Assembly (NCBI RefSeq): GCF_000768065.1
Contig: NZ_JRKM01000001.1
Coordinates: 620,001-684,000, forward strand
Direction of reading: 5' to 3'
Length of the DNA: 64,000 nucleotides
DNA from: Aquabacterium sp. NJ1
GTDB taxonomy: Bacteria > Pseudomonadota > Gammaproteobacteria > Burkholderiales > Burkholderiaceae_C
In this document: positions 17,374-28,540 of the stretch, one piece after another
How positions within the stretch are numbered: position 1 is the stretch's first letter
Layout of the letters: every line of letters starts with the position of its first letter
Position numbers and translations under genes: made by a program
The notes under the pieces: model-generated
Databases searched by the model: none
Told to the model about the DNA's origin: nothing
The model's input: only the letters and a program-made list of their open reading frames with translations

Positions 17374-20300
17374 ATGTCTTCTCTGATTCCTCTGCTGACC
17401 ACGACCCAGGTTGCGGCTCTGTCTACGCAAACCATCGTCAACCTGACGACATCGGACTGGGCCTTGTTCAACACGGCCCAGATCGCGGCGCTGACGACCG
17501 CGCAGGTTCAGGTCATTGAGACAGCAGACATCAAGGGGTTGACAACGACGTCCATGTCGGTCTTCACGACCGACCAGATCGCGGCCTTCACCTCGGCACA
17601 GTTCGGCGCCTTCTCCACCACCCAGATCGGCGCGCTGACCACATCGCAGGTGAGCGCCATCGAAACGAGTGACCTGCAGGCCTTCAACAGCACCTTGCTG
17701 CGCTCGCTGAACACCACGGCCCTGGGCGCCCTGACCACGGACCAGGTCGCGGCCCTGACCTCCGCCCAGATGCTGTCGTTGGCGACAAACCAGGTCGCCG
17801 CCCTGACAAGCACGCAAGTGGCCGCCATCGAGACCACCGATCTGTATGCGATGAGCTCGACCCAGATCGCCGTGTTCAACACGAACCAGATCAGTGCGCT
17901 GACCACAGACCAGATTGCCGCGCTGAGTTCATCCTCGATCAAGGCCTTCAACACCGCAGACATCGCGGCGCTGAGTACCGACCAGGTCGTGGCGATGAAC
18001 ACGGTCCAGCTATCGGCCTTCGACACCCGTCAGGTCAACACGCTGAACACGGCCCAGGTCGCCGCCATTGACACCGCCGCCATCAGCGCCCTGAGCACCG
18101 CCAGCATCCGCGCATTGAATACGGCTGCCCTGGCCGCCTTGAGCACCGACCAGATCGTCGGCCTGACTTCCGCCCAACTGGCCTCGCTGAGCACGTCGCA
18201 AGTGGCCTCACTGACCACCGATCAGGTCAGTGCCATCCAGACCAGTGACCTGGCGTCCATGAACACGGCGCAGATTGCCACGCTGAACACGGCTCAGATC
18301 GCCGCGCTGACCACCGACCAGATCGGTGCACTGAACACAGCCGAAGTCCGGGCCCTGTCGACCACAACCGTGTCCGGTCTGACGACCGATCAGGTCGTCG
18401 CGTTGAACAGCAGCCAGTTCACCGCCATGTCCACGGCGCAGGTCGGCGCCCTGAAGTCGGACCAGGTGGCCGCCATCGAGACAGGCGACCTGGCCGCGCT
18501 GAGCACGGCCGCCATTGCGGTATTCAATACCAACTCGGTCAAGGCGCTGACCACGGACCAGATCGCGGCGATGACTTCGTCGCAGATCGCCGCACTCAAC
18601 ACCAACCAGGTCAGCGTGCTCAGCACGGACCAGGTCAATGCCATCGAAACGACCGACATCAGCGCCATGACGACAGCGCAGATCGGCGTCCTCAACACCT
18701 CGCAAGCTTCCTCGCTGACCACCGACCGCGTCGCTGTGCTGACGACCGCTGAAGTGCGGGCCATGAACACGTCTGCCGTCGCGAACCTGAACACGGATCA
18801 GGTGGCAGCCATGAGTTCCGCCCAGATCGGTGCCATGACGACGACCCAGGTGGCGGCAATGAACACCGCCCAGGTGGCCGCCATTGAGACAAGCGACATC
18901 GTTGGCCTGAACACGGCCGCCATCCGCGCGTTCAACACCGCAGACGTGGCTGCCCTGACAACCGATCAGGTGGCCGCGATGTCCACGACGCAGGTGCTGT
19001 CGCTGTCGACGGCACAGGTCGCCGCCATGAACACCGACCAGGTGGTCGCGCTGAGCTCTGCGCAACTGGGCGCCATGAACACGCTGCAACTGGCTTCGAT
19101 GAACACCGCGCAGATCGCGGCCATCGAGACCGGTGACCTCGCCGGCCTGAGCACCAATGCCATCAGAGGTCTGACGACCGCCGAAATCGGCGCCCTGACG
19201 ACCGACCAGATCGTCGCGCTGAGCTCCGCCCAGATCGGGGCCATGAGCACGACCCAGGTTGCCGCGCTGACAACGGATCAGGTCGCTGCCATCGAGACGT
19301 CCGACGTGGCTGGTCTCAACACCGCCGCGGTGCGTGCACTCAACACGGCCGATGTGTCCGCGCTCACGACCGACCAGGTGGCCACCATGAGCAGCGCCCA
19401 GGTGGGCGCGCTGAGCTCCACGCAGGTAGGCGCACTCACGACCGATCAGGTCGTGGCACTGACCTCTGCAGACGTCGCTGCCATGTCGTCGGCCCAGACT
19501 GCTGCGCTGAACACCAACCAGGTGGCCGCCATGGAAACGGGTGATCTGGCTGCCATGACCACGAATGGTGTGCGTGCACTCAGCACCGCGGCCATCGCGG
19601 CCTTGACGACCGACCAGATCGTGGCCCTGAACTCGGCCCAGATCGCTGCCTTGAGCACCACGCAGTTCGGCGCGCTGACGACCGACCAGATCAGTGCCAT
19701 CGAGACCAATGACATCAGCGCCATCAACACCGCGGACATCCGCGCCCTGACCTCGTCGGCCGTGGGCGCGATGAACACGCTGCAGGTGGCCACGCTGAGT
19801 ACCACGCAAATCGCCGCGCTGGGCACCTCGCAGATCGCAGCCATGAGCTCCGATCAGATCGTGGCCATGACCTCGGCGCAGATGGCGGTGCTCAACACCG
19901 CCAGTGTCGCGGCCTTGAACACCAACCAGGCTTCTGCCATCGAGACCAGCGACATCTCGGCCATTTCGACGGCAGGCATGCGTGCATTCACGACCGCAGC
20001 TGTCGCCGCGCTGACAACCGACCAGATTGCCGCCCTGACCACAAGCCAGGCACTGGCCCTGAGCACCACGCAAGTGGCTGCACTGAACACCGACCAGGTC
20101 GCGGCCATGACCACCAACGATGTGCATGCCTTGAGTACGGCACAAGTCGCTGCGATGAACACCTCGCAGTTGGCGGCGCTGACGACCGATCAGGTTGGTG
20201 CACTGACCACGGCACAGATCCGCGCGATCGCCACGGCCTCGATTTCCGCGCTGACGACCGACCAGATCGTCGGGTTGAGCTCGGCCCAGGTGGGTGCACT

Positions 20301-23300
20301 GAGCACCGGCCAGGTCGCCGCCTTGACGACCAACCAGGTGGCCGCGATCGAGACAAGCGACATCGGCGCCTTGAACACCGCCGCGGTGCGGGCGCTGACC
20401 ACAGCGGATGTCAACAACTTGACAACCGACCAGGTGGCCGCGATGACCTCGACGCAGGTGGCCGCACTGAGCACCACGCAAGTGGGCGCCCTGACCACTG
20501 ACCAGGTGGTCGCGTTGACCACGAGCCAGGCCGCTGCGCTGAGCAGCAGCCAGGCGTCCGCGCTGAACACGGCCCAGGCAGCCGCCATCGAGACGACGGA
20601 CCTGGCTGCCATGAGCACCGCCGCTGTGCGTGCGCTCACCACGGCTGCGACCAACGCGCTGACCACCGACCAGGTGGCCGCGATGAGCTCCAGCCAGATT
20701 GGCGCATTGAGCACGTCACAGGTGGCCGCGCTGACCACCGACCAGGTGGCCGCGATTGAAACGGGCGACATTGCCGCCCTGTCGACCGCTCAGGTCGCCG
20801 CGTTCACCACGAACCAGGCCTCCAATCTGACCACCGCTCAGGTCAATGTCATGAGCACGACCGACGTGCGGGCCCTGAACACCGCCGACGTGGCCGCCCT
20901 GACGACAGACCAGATCGTCGCCCTGAGCTCGGCTCAGATCGGCGCCATGAGCACCGCGCAGATTGCCGCGCTCAACACCAACCAGGCCGCCGCGATCGAA
21001 ACCAGTGACATCGCCGGCCTGAACACGGCCGATGTGCGCGCCTTCTCGACAGCTGCCGTCAATGCCCTGACCACCGATCAGATCGTGGCCTTCAACACGG
21101 CCCAGGTCAGCGCCCTGAGCACCACCCAGGTGGCCGCGCTCAACACCGATCAGGTGGCCGCCATCGAGACCACCGACCTGGCCGCCATGAGCTCGGCCCA
21201 GATCGGCGCGATGAACTCCAACCAGGTTTCGGCACTGACCACCGATCAGATCGGCGCACTCAACACCGCCGATATCCGTGCGCTCAATACGACGAACATC
21301 GCCTCGCTGACAACCGACCAAGTCGTCGCGCTGAACTCCAACCAGGTTGCCGCACTGAGCAGCACCCAGTTCGCCGCGCTCAACACCTCGCAGCTGTCGT
21401 CCATGGAGACTGGCGACATCGCTGCGGTGAGTTCGACCCAGTTGGCTGCCATCAACACGGCCCAGACCGCCGCACTGACCACCGACCAGATCAGCGTCAT
21501 CAGTTCGACGGCCATTCGCGCCCTGAACACCAACGACACGGCCGCACTGACGACCGACCAGATCGTCGCGCTGAACTCCAGCCAGCTCGGCGCCTTGAGC
21601 ACCACCCAGATCGCCGCGCTCAACACCAATCAGGTCTCTGCCATCGAGACCACGGACATCGGTGCATTGAACACCGCAGCGGTGCGCGCCCTGAGCACAG
21701 CCGCTGTCGGTGCGCTGACCACGGATCAGATCGTGGCCATGACCTCGACGCAGATCGCCGCCCTGGGCACGACCCAGGTCGCCGCGCTCAACACCGACCA
21801 GGTCAGCGCGCTGGAGACAACGGACATCGCCGCCTTGACCACGGCCCAGGTTGCCGTGCTGAACACGGCCCATGCCACGGCACTGAACACACTGCACGTC
21901 GGGGCCCTGACCACGGCCGACATGCGGGCCTTCAAGACTGCCGACATCGCCGTGCTGAGCAGCGACCAGATTGCCTCGTTGACCTCGGCGCAGATCGCGT
22001 CGATGAGCACCTCGCAGTTCGCCGTCTTCAACACCAACCAGGCTTCCGCGATCGAAACGGGTGACCTGGCTGGCCTGAACACGGCAGACATGCGCGCCTT
22101 CTCGACGGCTGCCATCAATGCCTTGACCACCGACCAGATTGCGGCACTCAATACCGCTCAGATCAATGCCCTGGGCACCACCCAGGTGGCCGCGCTGACC
22201 ACCGACCAGATCAGCAATATCGAGACCACCGATCTGGCTGCCATGAGCTCGGCCCAGGTCGGCAGCTTCAATACCGCCCAGGTTGCGGCCTTGACAACTG
22301 CCCAGATCGGCGTGATGACGACCGCCCAGGTACGTGCCCTGACCACCAGCGACGTCGGTGCCTTGACGACCGATCAAATCGTGGCACTGAGCTCGGCCCA
22401 GATCGGTGCCATGAGCACCACGCAGATCGCCGCGCTCAATACCAGCCAGGCCACGGCCATCGAGACCAGCGACATGGCCGGCCTGAACACGGCTGACATG
22501 CGCGCCTTCTCGACGGCCGCCATCAATGCCCTGACCACCGACCAGATCGTGGCGCTCAACACCGCCCAGATCAATGCCCTGAGCACCACCCAGGTGGCCG
22601 CGCTGAGCACCGATCAGGTCAGCAATATCGAGACCACCGATCTGGCTGCCATGAGCTCCGCTCAGGTCGGCGCCTTCAACACCAACCAGGTGGCCTCACT
22701 GACCACCACTCAGATTGGTGTGATCACCACCGCCGACATCCGCGCGCTGAACACCGCCAACATCGCCGCGCTGACCACGGACCAGGTGGTGGCGATGAAC
22801 TCGACCCAGGTCGCCGCCATGAGCAGCACGCAGTTCGCTGCGCTCAACACGGCACAACTCTCGGCCATGGAAACGGGCGACATCTCGGTGGTCACGTCCT
22901 CGCAGCTGGCTGCGCTCAACACAGCCCAGGCCGCCGCGCTGACGACCGACCAGATCAGCGTCATCAGTTCCACGGCCATCCGCGCGCTCAACACCAATGA
23001 CGTGGCCGCGCTGACGACCGATCAAATCGTGGCGCTGAACTCCGCACAGATCGGTGCCATGACGACGGCCCAGGTCGCTGCGATGAACTCGAACCAGGCC
23101 GCCGCGATCGAAACGGGCGATCTGGCTGGCCTGACCACCGCAGATGTGCGTGCCTTCTCGACAGCCGCCGTCAATGCGCTGACGACCGACCAGATCGTGG
23201 CGCTCAACACGGCGCAGATCACGGCGCTGAGCACCACCCAGGTTGGCGCCATGAACACCGACCAGGTCGCCGCCATCGAGACGACCGATCTGAGCGCCAT

Positions 23301-26300
23301 GAGCACGGCGCAAGTCGCCGCGTTCAACACCAATCAGGTCAACGCGCTGACCACATCGCAGATCGCTGCGATGACCACGGCACAGGCCAGAGCCCTGAAC
23401 ACCGCCGACGTGGCCGCCCTGACGACGGACCAGATCGTCGCGCTGAACTCCAGCCAGGTCGCCGCGATGAGCAGCAGCCAGTTCGCCGCGATGAACACGT
23501 CGCAGCTGTCGGCCATGGAGACCGGTGACATCGCAGCGGTGAGCTCGACCCAGCTGGCCGCCATCAACACGGCCCAGACCGCCGCGCTGACGACTGACCA
23601 GATCAGCGTCATCAGCTCGACGGCCCTGCGTGCGCTCAACACGAACGACACGGCCGCGTTGACGACCGACCAGATCGTCGCGCTGAACTCCAGCCAGCTC
23701 GGGGCCCTGTCCACTGCCCAGATTGCGTCCTTCAACACCAATCAGATCACGGCCATCGAGACCAGTGACATCGGCGCACTGAACACCGCCGCCGTTCGTG
23801 CGCTCAATACCGCCTCGATCGCCGCCTTGACCACGGATCAACTCGTGGCGATGACGTCGACGCAGGTCGCCGCGATGAGCACCACGCAAGTGGCCGCGCT
23901 CAACACCAATCAGGTGAATGCGCTGCTGACGTCCGACATTGCCGCGCTCTCCAGCGCCCAGGTGGCCGTGCTGAACACGGCGCAGGCCTCCGCGCTGAGC
24001 ACCGACCAGATCGGCGCGCTCAACACGGCAGACGTGCGGGCCTTGTCGAGCAATGCGGTCAACGCCTTGACCACTGACCAGATCGTGGCCTTGAGCTCGA
24101 CACAGATTGGTTCGATGAGCACCGTGCAGGTGGCTGCATTGAACTCCACACAGGCGGCCGCGATCGAGACCGGCGACCTCGCCGGCCTGAACACGGCCGA
24201 CATGCGCGCCTTCTCGACCAATGCGGTCAACGCCCTGACCACCGACCAGATCGTCGCGCTGAACTCCGCGCAGCTCGCCGCCTTGAGCACGGTGCAGGTG
24301 GGCGCGCTCTCCACCAACCAGGTAGCGGCCATCGAGACCAGCGACCTTGCCGCCATGGGTTCGAGCCAGATTGGCGCCCTCAATACGGCCCAGGCCAACG
24401 CCTTGACCACCGATCAGGTGAGTGCGCTGAACACATCGCAGGTTCGCGCGCTGAACACCAACGACGTGGCCGCCCTGACGACCGACCAGATCGTGGCCCT
24501 GAGCTCGACGCAGATTGGTTCGATGAGCACCGTGCAGGTGGCGGCACTGACCTCCACCCAGGCTGCCGCGATCGAAACCGGCGACCTGGCTGGCTTGAAC
24601 ACGGCCGACATGCGCGCCTTCTCGACCAATGCGGTCAGCGCCCTGACGACCGACCAGATCGCCGCCCTCAACACGGCGCAAATCAGTGCCCTGAGCACCA
24701 CACAGGTCGCGGCACTGACCACGGATCAGGTCGCTGCCATCGAGACGACCGATCTGGTGGCCATGGGTACCGCCCAGATCGCCGCGATGAACACCAATCA
24801 GGTCACGGCACTGACCACCGCGCAGATCGGCGCGATGAGCACCGCCGCTGCCCGCGCGCTGAACACCGCCGACGTCGCCGCCCTGACCACCGACCAGGTG
24901 GTGGCGCTGAATTCGGCCCAGGTGGGTGCGATGAGCAGCTCGCAGTTCGCCGCGCTCAACACCTCGCAGCTCTCGGCGATGGAGACCGGCGACATCGCCG
25001 CCGTCACCTCGCTGCAACTGGCCGCCATCAACACGGCCCAGGCCGCTGCGCTGACCACCGATCAGATTGGCGTGATCAGCTCTACGGCCCTGCGTGCGCT
25101 CAACACCAATGACGTGGCGGCCCTGACCACGGATCAGATCGTCGCGCTGAACTCCAGCCAGCTTGCTGCAATGAGCACGGCGCAGATTGCCGCGTTCAAC
25201 ACCAAGCAGATCGCCGCGATCGAAACCACCGACATCAGCGCGCTCAACACCGCTGAAGTCCGGGCGATGAACACGGCATCCGTCGCCGCGCTGACCTCCG
25301 ACCAGATCGTGGCCATGAACTCCACGCAACTGGCCGCGTTCAGCACGACGCAGGTGGCTGCCTTCAACACCACGCAGGTCAACGCCATCGAGACGGGTGA
25401 CCTGGCTGCGATGAACTCGGCGCAGATCTCGGTGTTCAACACCGCACAGGCTGCTGCCCTGAGCACGGCCCAGATTGCGGTGCTGAACACGGCTCAAGTC
25501 CGGGCGCTGAAGACAGCCGACACGGCTGCGCTGAGCACCGACCAGATCGTGGCGCTGACCTCGGCCCAGATCGGTGCGATGAGCACGGCGCAGATCGCCT
25601 CGCTCAACAGCAACCAGGCTGCTGCCATCGAGACGGGCGACCTGGCGGGCCTGAACACCGCGGACATGCGCGCCTTCTCGACAGCCGCGGTCAACGCGCT
25701 GACCACCGACCAGATCGCCGCGCTGAACTCCGCGCAACTCGCCGCGCTGAGCACCACGCAAGTCGGGGCGCTGAACACCGACCAGGTCGCTGCCATCGAA
25801 ACGGGAGACCTCGTCGCGATGAACACGGCGCAGATCGCGGCCTTCAACACGGCCCAGGCTGTGGCCTTGACCACGGCCCAGATTGGCGCGATGAACACGA
25901 ACCAGGTCAAGGCATTCAACACCAATGACGTCGTCTCTTTGACGACTGACCAGATCGTGGCCTTGAGCTCGGCCCAGGTCGGTGCGATGAGCACCACCCA
26001 GATCGCCGCGCTCAACACCAATCAGGCTGCCGCCATCGAGACGAGCGACCTCGCCGGCCTCAACACTGCCGCGATGCGTGCCTTCACCACGGCCGCCATC
26101 AATGCGTTGACGACCGATCAGATCGCTGCACTCACCTCGACCCAGCTGGCTGCGTTGGGCACCACCCAGGTGGCCGCGCTGACGACCGACCAGATCGCGG
26201 CCATCGAGACCGCTGATATCAGCGCCATGAGCAGCGCCCAATTCGGTGTGCTCAACACGGCCCAGACCTTGGCGCTCACCACCTCGCAGGTCGCCGTCTT

Positions 26301-28392
26301 GACGACAGCCGATGTCCGTGCGCTCAACACCAACAACGTGGCAGCGCTGAACACGGACCAGGTCGCGGCGCTCACGTCCGCCCATCTGGCCGCGCTGAGC
26401 ACGGTCCAGGTTGGCGCGTTGAACACCTCGCAGGTCGCTGCCATCGAAACGGGTGACCTGGCCGGCTTCAACACGGCCGACATGCGGGCACTCACGACAG
26501 CCGCCGTCGCCGCCCTGACCACCGACCAGATCGTGGCGTTGAGCACCACGCAGGTCAACGCACTGAGCACCACTCAGGTCGCAGCGCTGACCACCGATCA
26601 GCTCTTCAACATGCAGACTTCGGATCTGGCCGCCATGAACACGGCCCAGATCAACATGTTGAACACGGCCCAGGCCGCCGCCTTGAGCACGGTCGAGATC
26701 GGTGCGCTGGGCACGGCAGCAGTCCGCGCCTTCAACACCAACAGTGTCGCGGCACTCACCACCGATCAGATCGTCGCCCTGAACTCGGCCCAGGTCGGCG
26801 CCATGACGACGACTCAGATCGGCACACTCAACACCGCCCAGGCGGCGGCGTTCGAGACCAGTGACCTGGCCGGCCTGAACACGGCCGACATGCGAGCCTT
26901 CACCACCTCCGCCGTGGCAGCGTTGACGACCGACCAGATCGTCGCACTGAACTCGACGCAGATGGCCGCGTTCACGACAACGCAGGTCTCGGCCATGACC
27001 ACCGACCAGATCGCCGCCATCGAAACGGCTGATCTGCGTGCGATGAGCACAGCCGAGATCCAGGCCTTCAACACCGCCCATGTGGCCGCGTTGACGACCT
27101 CGGAGATCGTGGCGCTCAGCAGCGCGCAATTCGTGGCCATGAACACCGCGAACATCGCTGCACTGACCACGGATCAGATCGTGGCCATCGAGACAGCCGA
27201 CCTGCGCGCCTTCACGACAACGCAGATCTCGGCGCTGCACACCGACGTGATCGCCGCACTGGATACCGCCCACATCGTGGCCCTGACCACGCTGGACATC
27301 CATGCGCTGAACACGGCCCAGTTCGCCGCCATCTCGACGGACAGCATCGCTGCGATGACCACGGCGCAGTTCCATGAGTTCAATACCGCGCAGATCCAGG
27401 CCATGACCACGGATCAGATCGCGGCCATCGAAACCACGGATCTTGCGGCATGGACCATCAACCAGGCTGCCTCGCTGACCACGACCCAGGTCGGGGCCAT
27501 GAGTTCCACGCAGCTCGATACGCTGATCAGCTCGACCCCGATCGTGCTTGACCTTGACGGCAACGGCGTGCACACGGTTTCCGCGGCACATGGCACCACC
27601 TTCGACCTCAACGCGACAGGCAGCACGGCCCAGCACGGCTGGGTGTCGTCAGGTGATGGCCTGCTGGTGCTGGACCGTAACCACGACGGCATCATCAACG
27701 ACGGCACCGAGCTGTTCGGCACGGCCACCGTGCTGGAGAACGGGCAGCGCGCCGGCAATGGCTACAACGCCATGCTGGCGATGGACAGCAACCACGACGG
27801 CAAGCTGACGCTGGCGGATGCCCACTTCAAGGACATGCAGGTCTGGGTGGACACCAACGGTGACGGCATATCCGAGAAGGGCGAGCTGCATTCGCTGGCC
27901 AGCCTGGGCATCATCGAGCTGGACCTGAAAGCCACGACGGGTGTCGCCATCGACCACGGCAACCTGCTGGGCCTGGTCTCGAGCTACAAGACCAGCGACG
28001 GCGCCACGCACGATATGGCTGACGTGTGGTTCACCAAGTCGACCAGCGACGGCACGGCGGCAGCCAACACTGCGGTCACGCCGACCGATCACGCGACGGG
28101 CACGGCGACCACCGATGCCGCGGTCGCGGCGGCCAGCGGTTCACCGGCCGGTGCAGACGCCAGCACGACCCACGCCGCCGCCAGCGGCACGGGATTGGGC
28201 GTCAGTGCCTCCGATCTGCTGGCTGATCCGGGCCATAACCTCCTGAGCGGTCACGAGACCAGCGCATCCGTGACGTCCGTCACGAGCGAGGTCCAGGCCC
28301 ATGCGGCGGTGGTGAATCTGGATGTGCAGATGGTCCAGACCGACCCGACCAAGTTGCTTGACGAGCAGCAACAAAACCACCCGCTTATCTGA
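17374..28392 (+). CDS. Giant octapeptide-repeat protein 1, predicted type I secretion substrate
   Basis: A 3,672-residue protein with no Sec signal peptide. From residue 7 to about 3,385 it is one unbroken array of eight-residue units with consensus A-[LMF]-[TSN]-[TS]-x-Q-[IV]-[AGV], e.g. ALTTDQIV, ALSSAQIG, AMSTTQVA. Acidic marker units (AIETSDLA type) recur every 7 or 10 octads. No cysteine was seen, and basic residues are rare. From about residue 3,387 comes a globular end domain beginning TPIVLDLDGNG, with several EF-hand-like calcium loops (DRNHDGIINDGTE, DSNHDGKLTLAD, DTNGDGISEKGE), then a Thr/Ala/Ser-rich linker and the tail LLDEQQQNHPLI. Such C-terminal domains are common in RTX-type exported proteins, though no GGxGxD nonapeptides are present. 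Secretion by the ABC/HlyD/TolC set at 48-53 kb is inferred. Confidence 0.9.
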   Translation: MSSLIPLLTTTQVAALSTQTIVNLTTSDWALFNTAQIAALTTAQVQVIETADIKGLTTTSMSVFTTDQIAAFTSAQFGAFSTTQIGALTTSQVSAIETSDLQAFNSTLLRSLNTTALGALTTDQVAALTSAQMLSLATNQVAALTSTQVAAIETTDLYAMSSTQIAVFNTNQISALTTDQIAALSSSSIKAFNTADIAALSTDQVVAMNTVQLSAFDTRQVNTLNTAQVAAIDTAAISALSTASIRALNTAALAALSTDQIVGLTSAQLASLSTSQVASLTTDQVSAIQTSDLASMNTAQIATLNTAQIAALTTDQIGALNTAEVRALSTTTVSGLTTDQVVALNSSQFTAMSTAQVGALKSDQVAAIETGDLAALSTAAIAVFNTNSVKALTTDQIAAMTSSQIAALNTNQVSVLSTDQVNAIETTDISAMTTAQIGVLNTSQASSLTTDRVAVLTTAEVRAMNTSAVANLNTDQVAAMSSAQIGAMTTTQVAAMNTAQVAAIETSDIVGLNTAAIRAFNTADVAALTTDQVAAMSTTQVLSLSTAQVAAMNTDQVVALSSAQLGAMNTLQLASMNTAQIAAIETGDLAGLSTNAIRGLTTAEIGALTTDQIVALSSAQIGAMSTTQVAALTTDQVAAIETSDVAGLNTAAVRALNTADVSALTTDQVATMSSAQVGALSSTQVGALTTDQVVALTSADVAAMSSAQTAALNTNQVAAMETGDLAAMTTNGVRALSTAAIAALTTDQIVALNSAQIAALSTTQFGALTTDQISAIETNDISAINTADIRALTSSAVGAMNTLQVATLSTTQIAALGTSQIAAMSSDQIVAMTSAQMAVLNTASVAALNTNQASAIETSDISAISTAGMRAFTTAAVAALTTDQIAALTTSQALALSTTQVAALNTDQVAAMTTNDVHALSTAQVAAMNTSQLAALTTDQVGALTTAQIRAIATASISALTTDQIVGLSSAQVGALSTGQVAALTTNQVAAIETSDIGALNTAAVRALTTADVNNLTTDQVAAMTSTQVAALSTTQVGALTTDQVVALTTSQAAALSSSQASALNTAQAAAIETTDLAAMSTAAVRALTTAATNALTTDQVAAMSSSQIGALSTSQVAALTTDQVAAIETGDIAALSTAQVAAFTTNQASNLTTAQVNVMSTTDVRALNTADVAALTTDQIVALSSAQIGAMSTAQIAALNTNQAAAIETSDIAGLNTADVRAFSTAAVNALTTDQIVAFNTAQVSALSTTQVAALNTDQVAAIETTDLAAMSSAQIGAMNSNQVSALTTDQIGALNTADIRALNTTNIASLTTDQVVALNSNQVAALSSTQFAALNTSQLSSMETGDIAAVSSTQLAAINTAQTAALTTDQISVISSTAIRALNTNDTAALTTDQIVALNSSQLGALSTTQIAALNTNQVSAIETTDIGALNTAAVRALSTAAVGALTTDQIVAMTSTQIAALGTTQVAALNTDQVSALETTDIAALTTAQVAVLNTAHATALNTLHVGALTTADMRAFKTADIAVLSSDQIASLTSAQIASMSTSQFAVFNTNQASAIETGDLAGLNTADMRAFSTAAINALTTDQIAALNTAQINALGTTQVAALTTDQISNIETTDLAAMSSAQVGSFNTAQVAALTTAQIGVMTTAQVRALTTSDVGALTTDQIVALSSAQIGAMSTTQIAALNTSQATAIETSDMAGLNTADMRAFSTAAINALTTDQIVALNTAQINALSTTQVAALSTDQVSNIETTDLAAMSSAQVGAFNTNQVASLTTTQIGVITTADIRALNTANIAALTTDQVVAMNSTQVAAMSSTQFAALNTAQLSAMETGDISVVTSSQLAALNTAQAAALTTDQISVISSTAIRALNTNDVAALTTDQIVALNSAQIGAMTTAQVAAMNSNQAAAIETGDLAGLTTADVRAFSTAAVNALTTDQIVALNTAQITALSTTQVGAMNTDQVAAIETTDLSAMSTAQVAAFNTNQVNALTTSQIAAMTTAQARALNTADVAALTTDQIVALNSSQVAAMSSSQFAAMNTSQLSAMETGDIAAVSSTQLAAINTAQTAALTTDQISVISSTALRALNTNDTAALTTDQIVALNSSQLGALSTAQIASFNTNQITAIETSDIGALNTAAVRALNTASIAALTTDQLVAMTSTQVAAMSTTQVAALNTNQVNALLTSDIAALSSAQVAVLNTAQASALSTDQIGALNTADVRALSSNAVNALTTDQIVALSSTQIGSMSTVQVAALNSTQAAAIETGDLAGLNTADMRAFSTNAVNALTTDQIVALNSAQLAALSTVQVGALSTNQVAAIETSDLAAMGSSQIGALNTAQANALTTDQVSALNTSQVRALNTNDVAALTTDQIVALSSTQIGSMSTVQVAALTSTQAAAIETGDLAGLNTADMRAFSTNAVSALTTDQIAALNTAQISALSTTQVAALTTDQVAAIETTDLVAMGTAQIAAMNTNQVTALTTAQIGAMSTAAARALNTADVAALTTDQVVALNSAQVGAMSSSQFAALNTSQLSAMETGDIAAVTSLQLAAINTAQAAALTTDQIGVISSTALRALNTNDVAALTTDQIVALNSSQLAAMSTAQIAAFNTKQIAAIETTDISALNTAEVRAMNTASVAALTSDQIVAMNSTQLAAFSTTQVAAFNTTQVNAIETGDLAAMNSAQISVFNTAQAAALSTAQIAVLNTAQVRALKTADTAALSTDQIVALTSAQIGAMSTAQIASLNSNQAAAIETGDLAGLNTADMRAFSTAAVNALTTDQIAALNSAQLAALSTTQVGALNTDQVAAIETGDLVAMNTAQIAAFNTAQAVALTTAQIGAMNTNQVKAFNTNDVVSLTTDQIVALSSAQVGAMSTTQIAALNTNQAAAIETSDLAGLNTAAMRAFTTAAINALTTDQIAALTSTQLAALGTTQVAALTTDQIAAIETADISAMSSAQFGVLNTAQTLALTTSQVAVLTTADVRALNTNNVAALNTDQVAALTSAHLAALSTVQVGALNTSQVAAIETGDLAGFNTADMRALTTAAVAALTTDQIVALSTTQVNALSTTQVAALTTDQLFNMQTSDLAAMNTAQINMLNTAQAAALSTVEIGALGTAAVRAFNTNSVAALTTDQIVALNSAQVGAMTTTQIGTLNTAQAAAFETSDLAGLNTADMRAFTTSAVAALTTDQIVALNSTQMAAFTTTQVSAMTTDQIAAIETADLRAMSTAEIQAFNTAHVAALTTSEIVALSSAQFVAMNTANIAALTTDQIVAIETADLRAFTTTQISALHTDVIAALDTAHIVALTTLDIHALNTAQFAAISTDSIAAMTTAQFHEFNTAQIQAMTTDQIAAIETTDLAAWTINQAASLTTTQVGAMSSTQLDTLISSTPIVLDLDGNGVHTVSAAHGTTFDLNATGSTAQHGWVSSGDGLLVLDRNHDGIINDGTELFGTATVLENGQRAGNGYNAMLAMDSNHDGKLTLADAHFKDMQVWVDTNGDGISEKGELHSLASLGIIELDLKATTGVAIDHGNLLGLVSSYKTSDGATHDMADVWFTKSTSDGTAAANTAVTPTDHATGTATTDAAVAAASGSPAGADASTTHAAASGTGLGVSASDLLADPGHNLLSGHETSASVTSVTSEVQAHAAVVNLDVQMVQTDPTKLLDEQQQNHPLI
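17392..27530 (+). repeat. 24-bp / 8-residue coding tandem array in giant gene 1
   Basis: About 420 octads run in constant register. Glu marker octads sit 7 or 10 octads apart. Using the unit after the marker (G-L-N-T-A), matching positions at 21016, 22072, 22480, 23128, 24184, 24592, 25648, 26056, 26464 and 26872 are spaced 408, 648 or 1,056 bases, i.e. 17, 27 or 17+27 octads. Copies are diverged at DNA level, more than in giant gene 2. Confidence 0.92.
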
Positions 28393-28396
28393 GCTT

Positions 28397-28434
28397 CGGC
28401 TGCCCACGACTTAAGTAACGATCGTGGGCAGCCG
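28397..28434 (+). terminator. Long perfect hairpin after giant gene 1
   Basis: A 13-base perfect stem (CGGCTGCCCACGA with TCGTGGGCAGCCG) and a 12-base loop begin four bases after the stop codon. No T-run follows, so it may protect the 3' end of the message or slow polymerase rather than act as a classical terminator. Confidence 0.6.
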
Positions 28435-28469
28435 ATAAGTGCTCAATGGATTTGACCCAATGCTTTTGC

Positions 28470-28540
28470 GGTTGAAGCGTCATGCCATTGCGTCCGGCGG
28501 CCCCGGCGCGATCGCATCGCTTCAACCTTTTGCTTTTTTT
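28470..28540 (+). terminator. Terminator-like stem with T-run just before giant gene 2
   Basis: GGTTGAAGCG (28470-28479) pairs with CGCTTCAACC (28518-28527). The 38-base interior can fold further (CCGG/CCGG). TTTTGCTTTTTTT follows directly. It ends only 34 bases before the second giant gene's ATG, where AAGGA is the ribosome site. It may be a terminator for gene 1, an attenuator, or a leader structure for gene 2. Confidence 0.55.
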
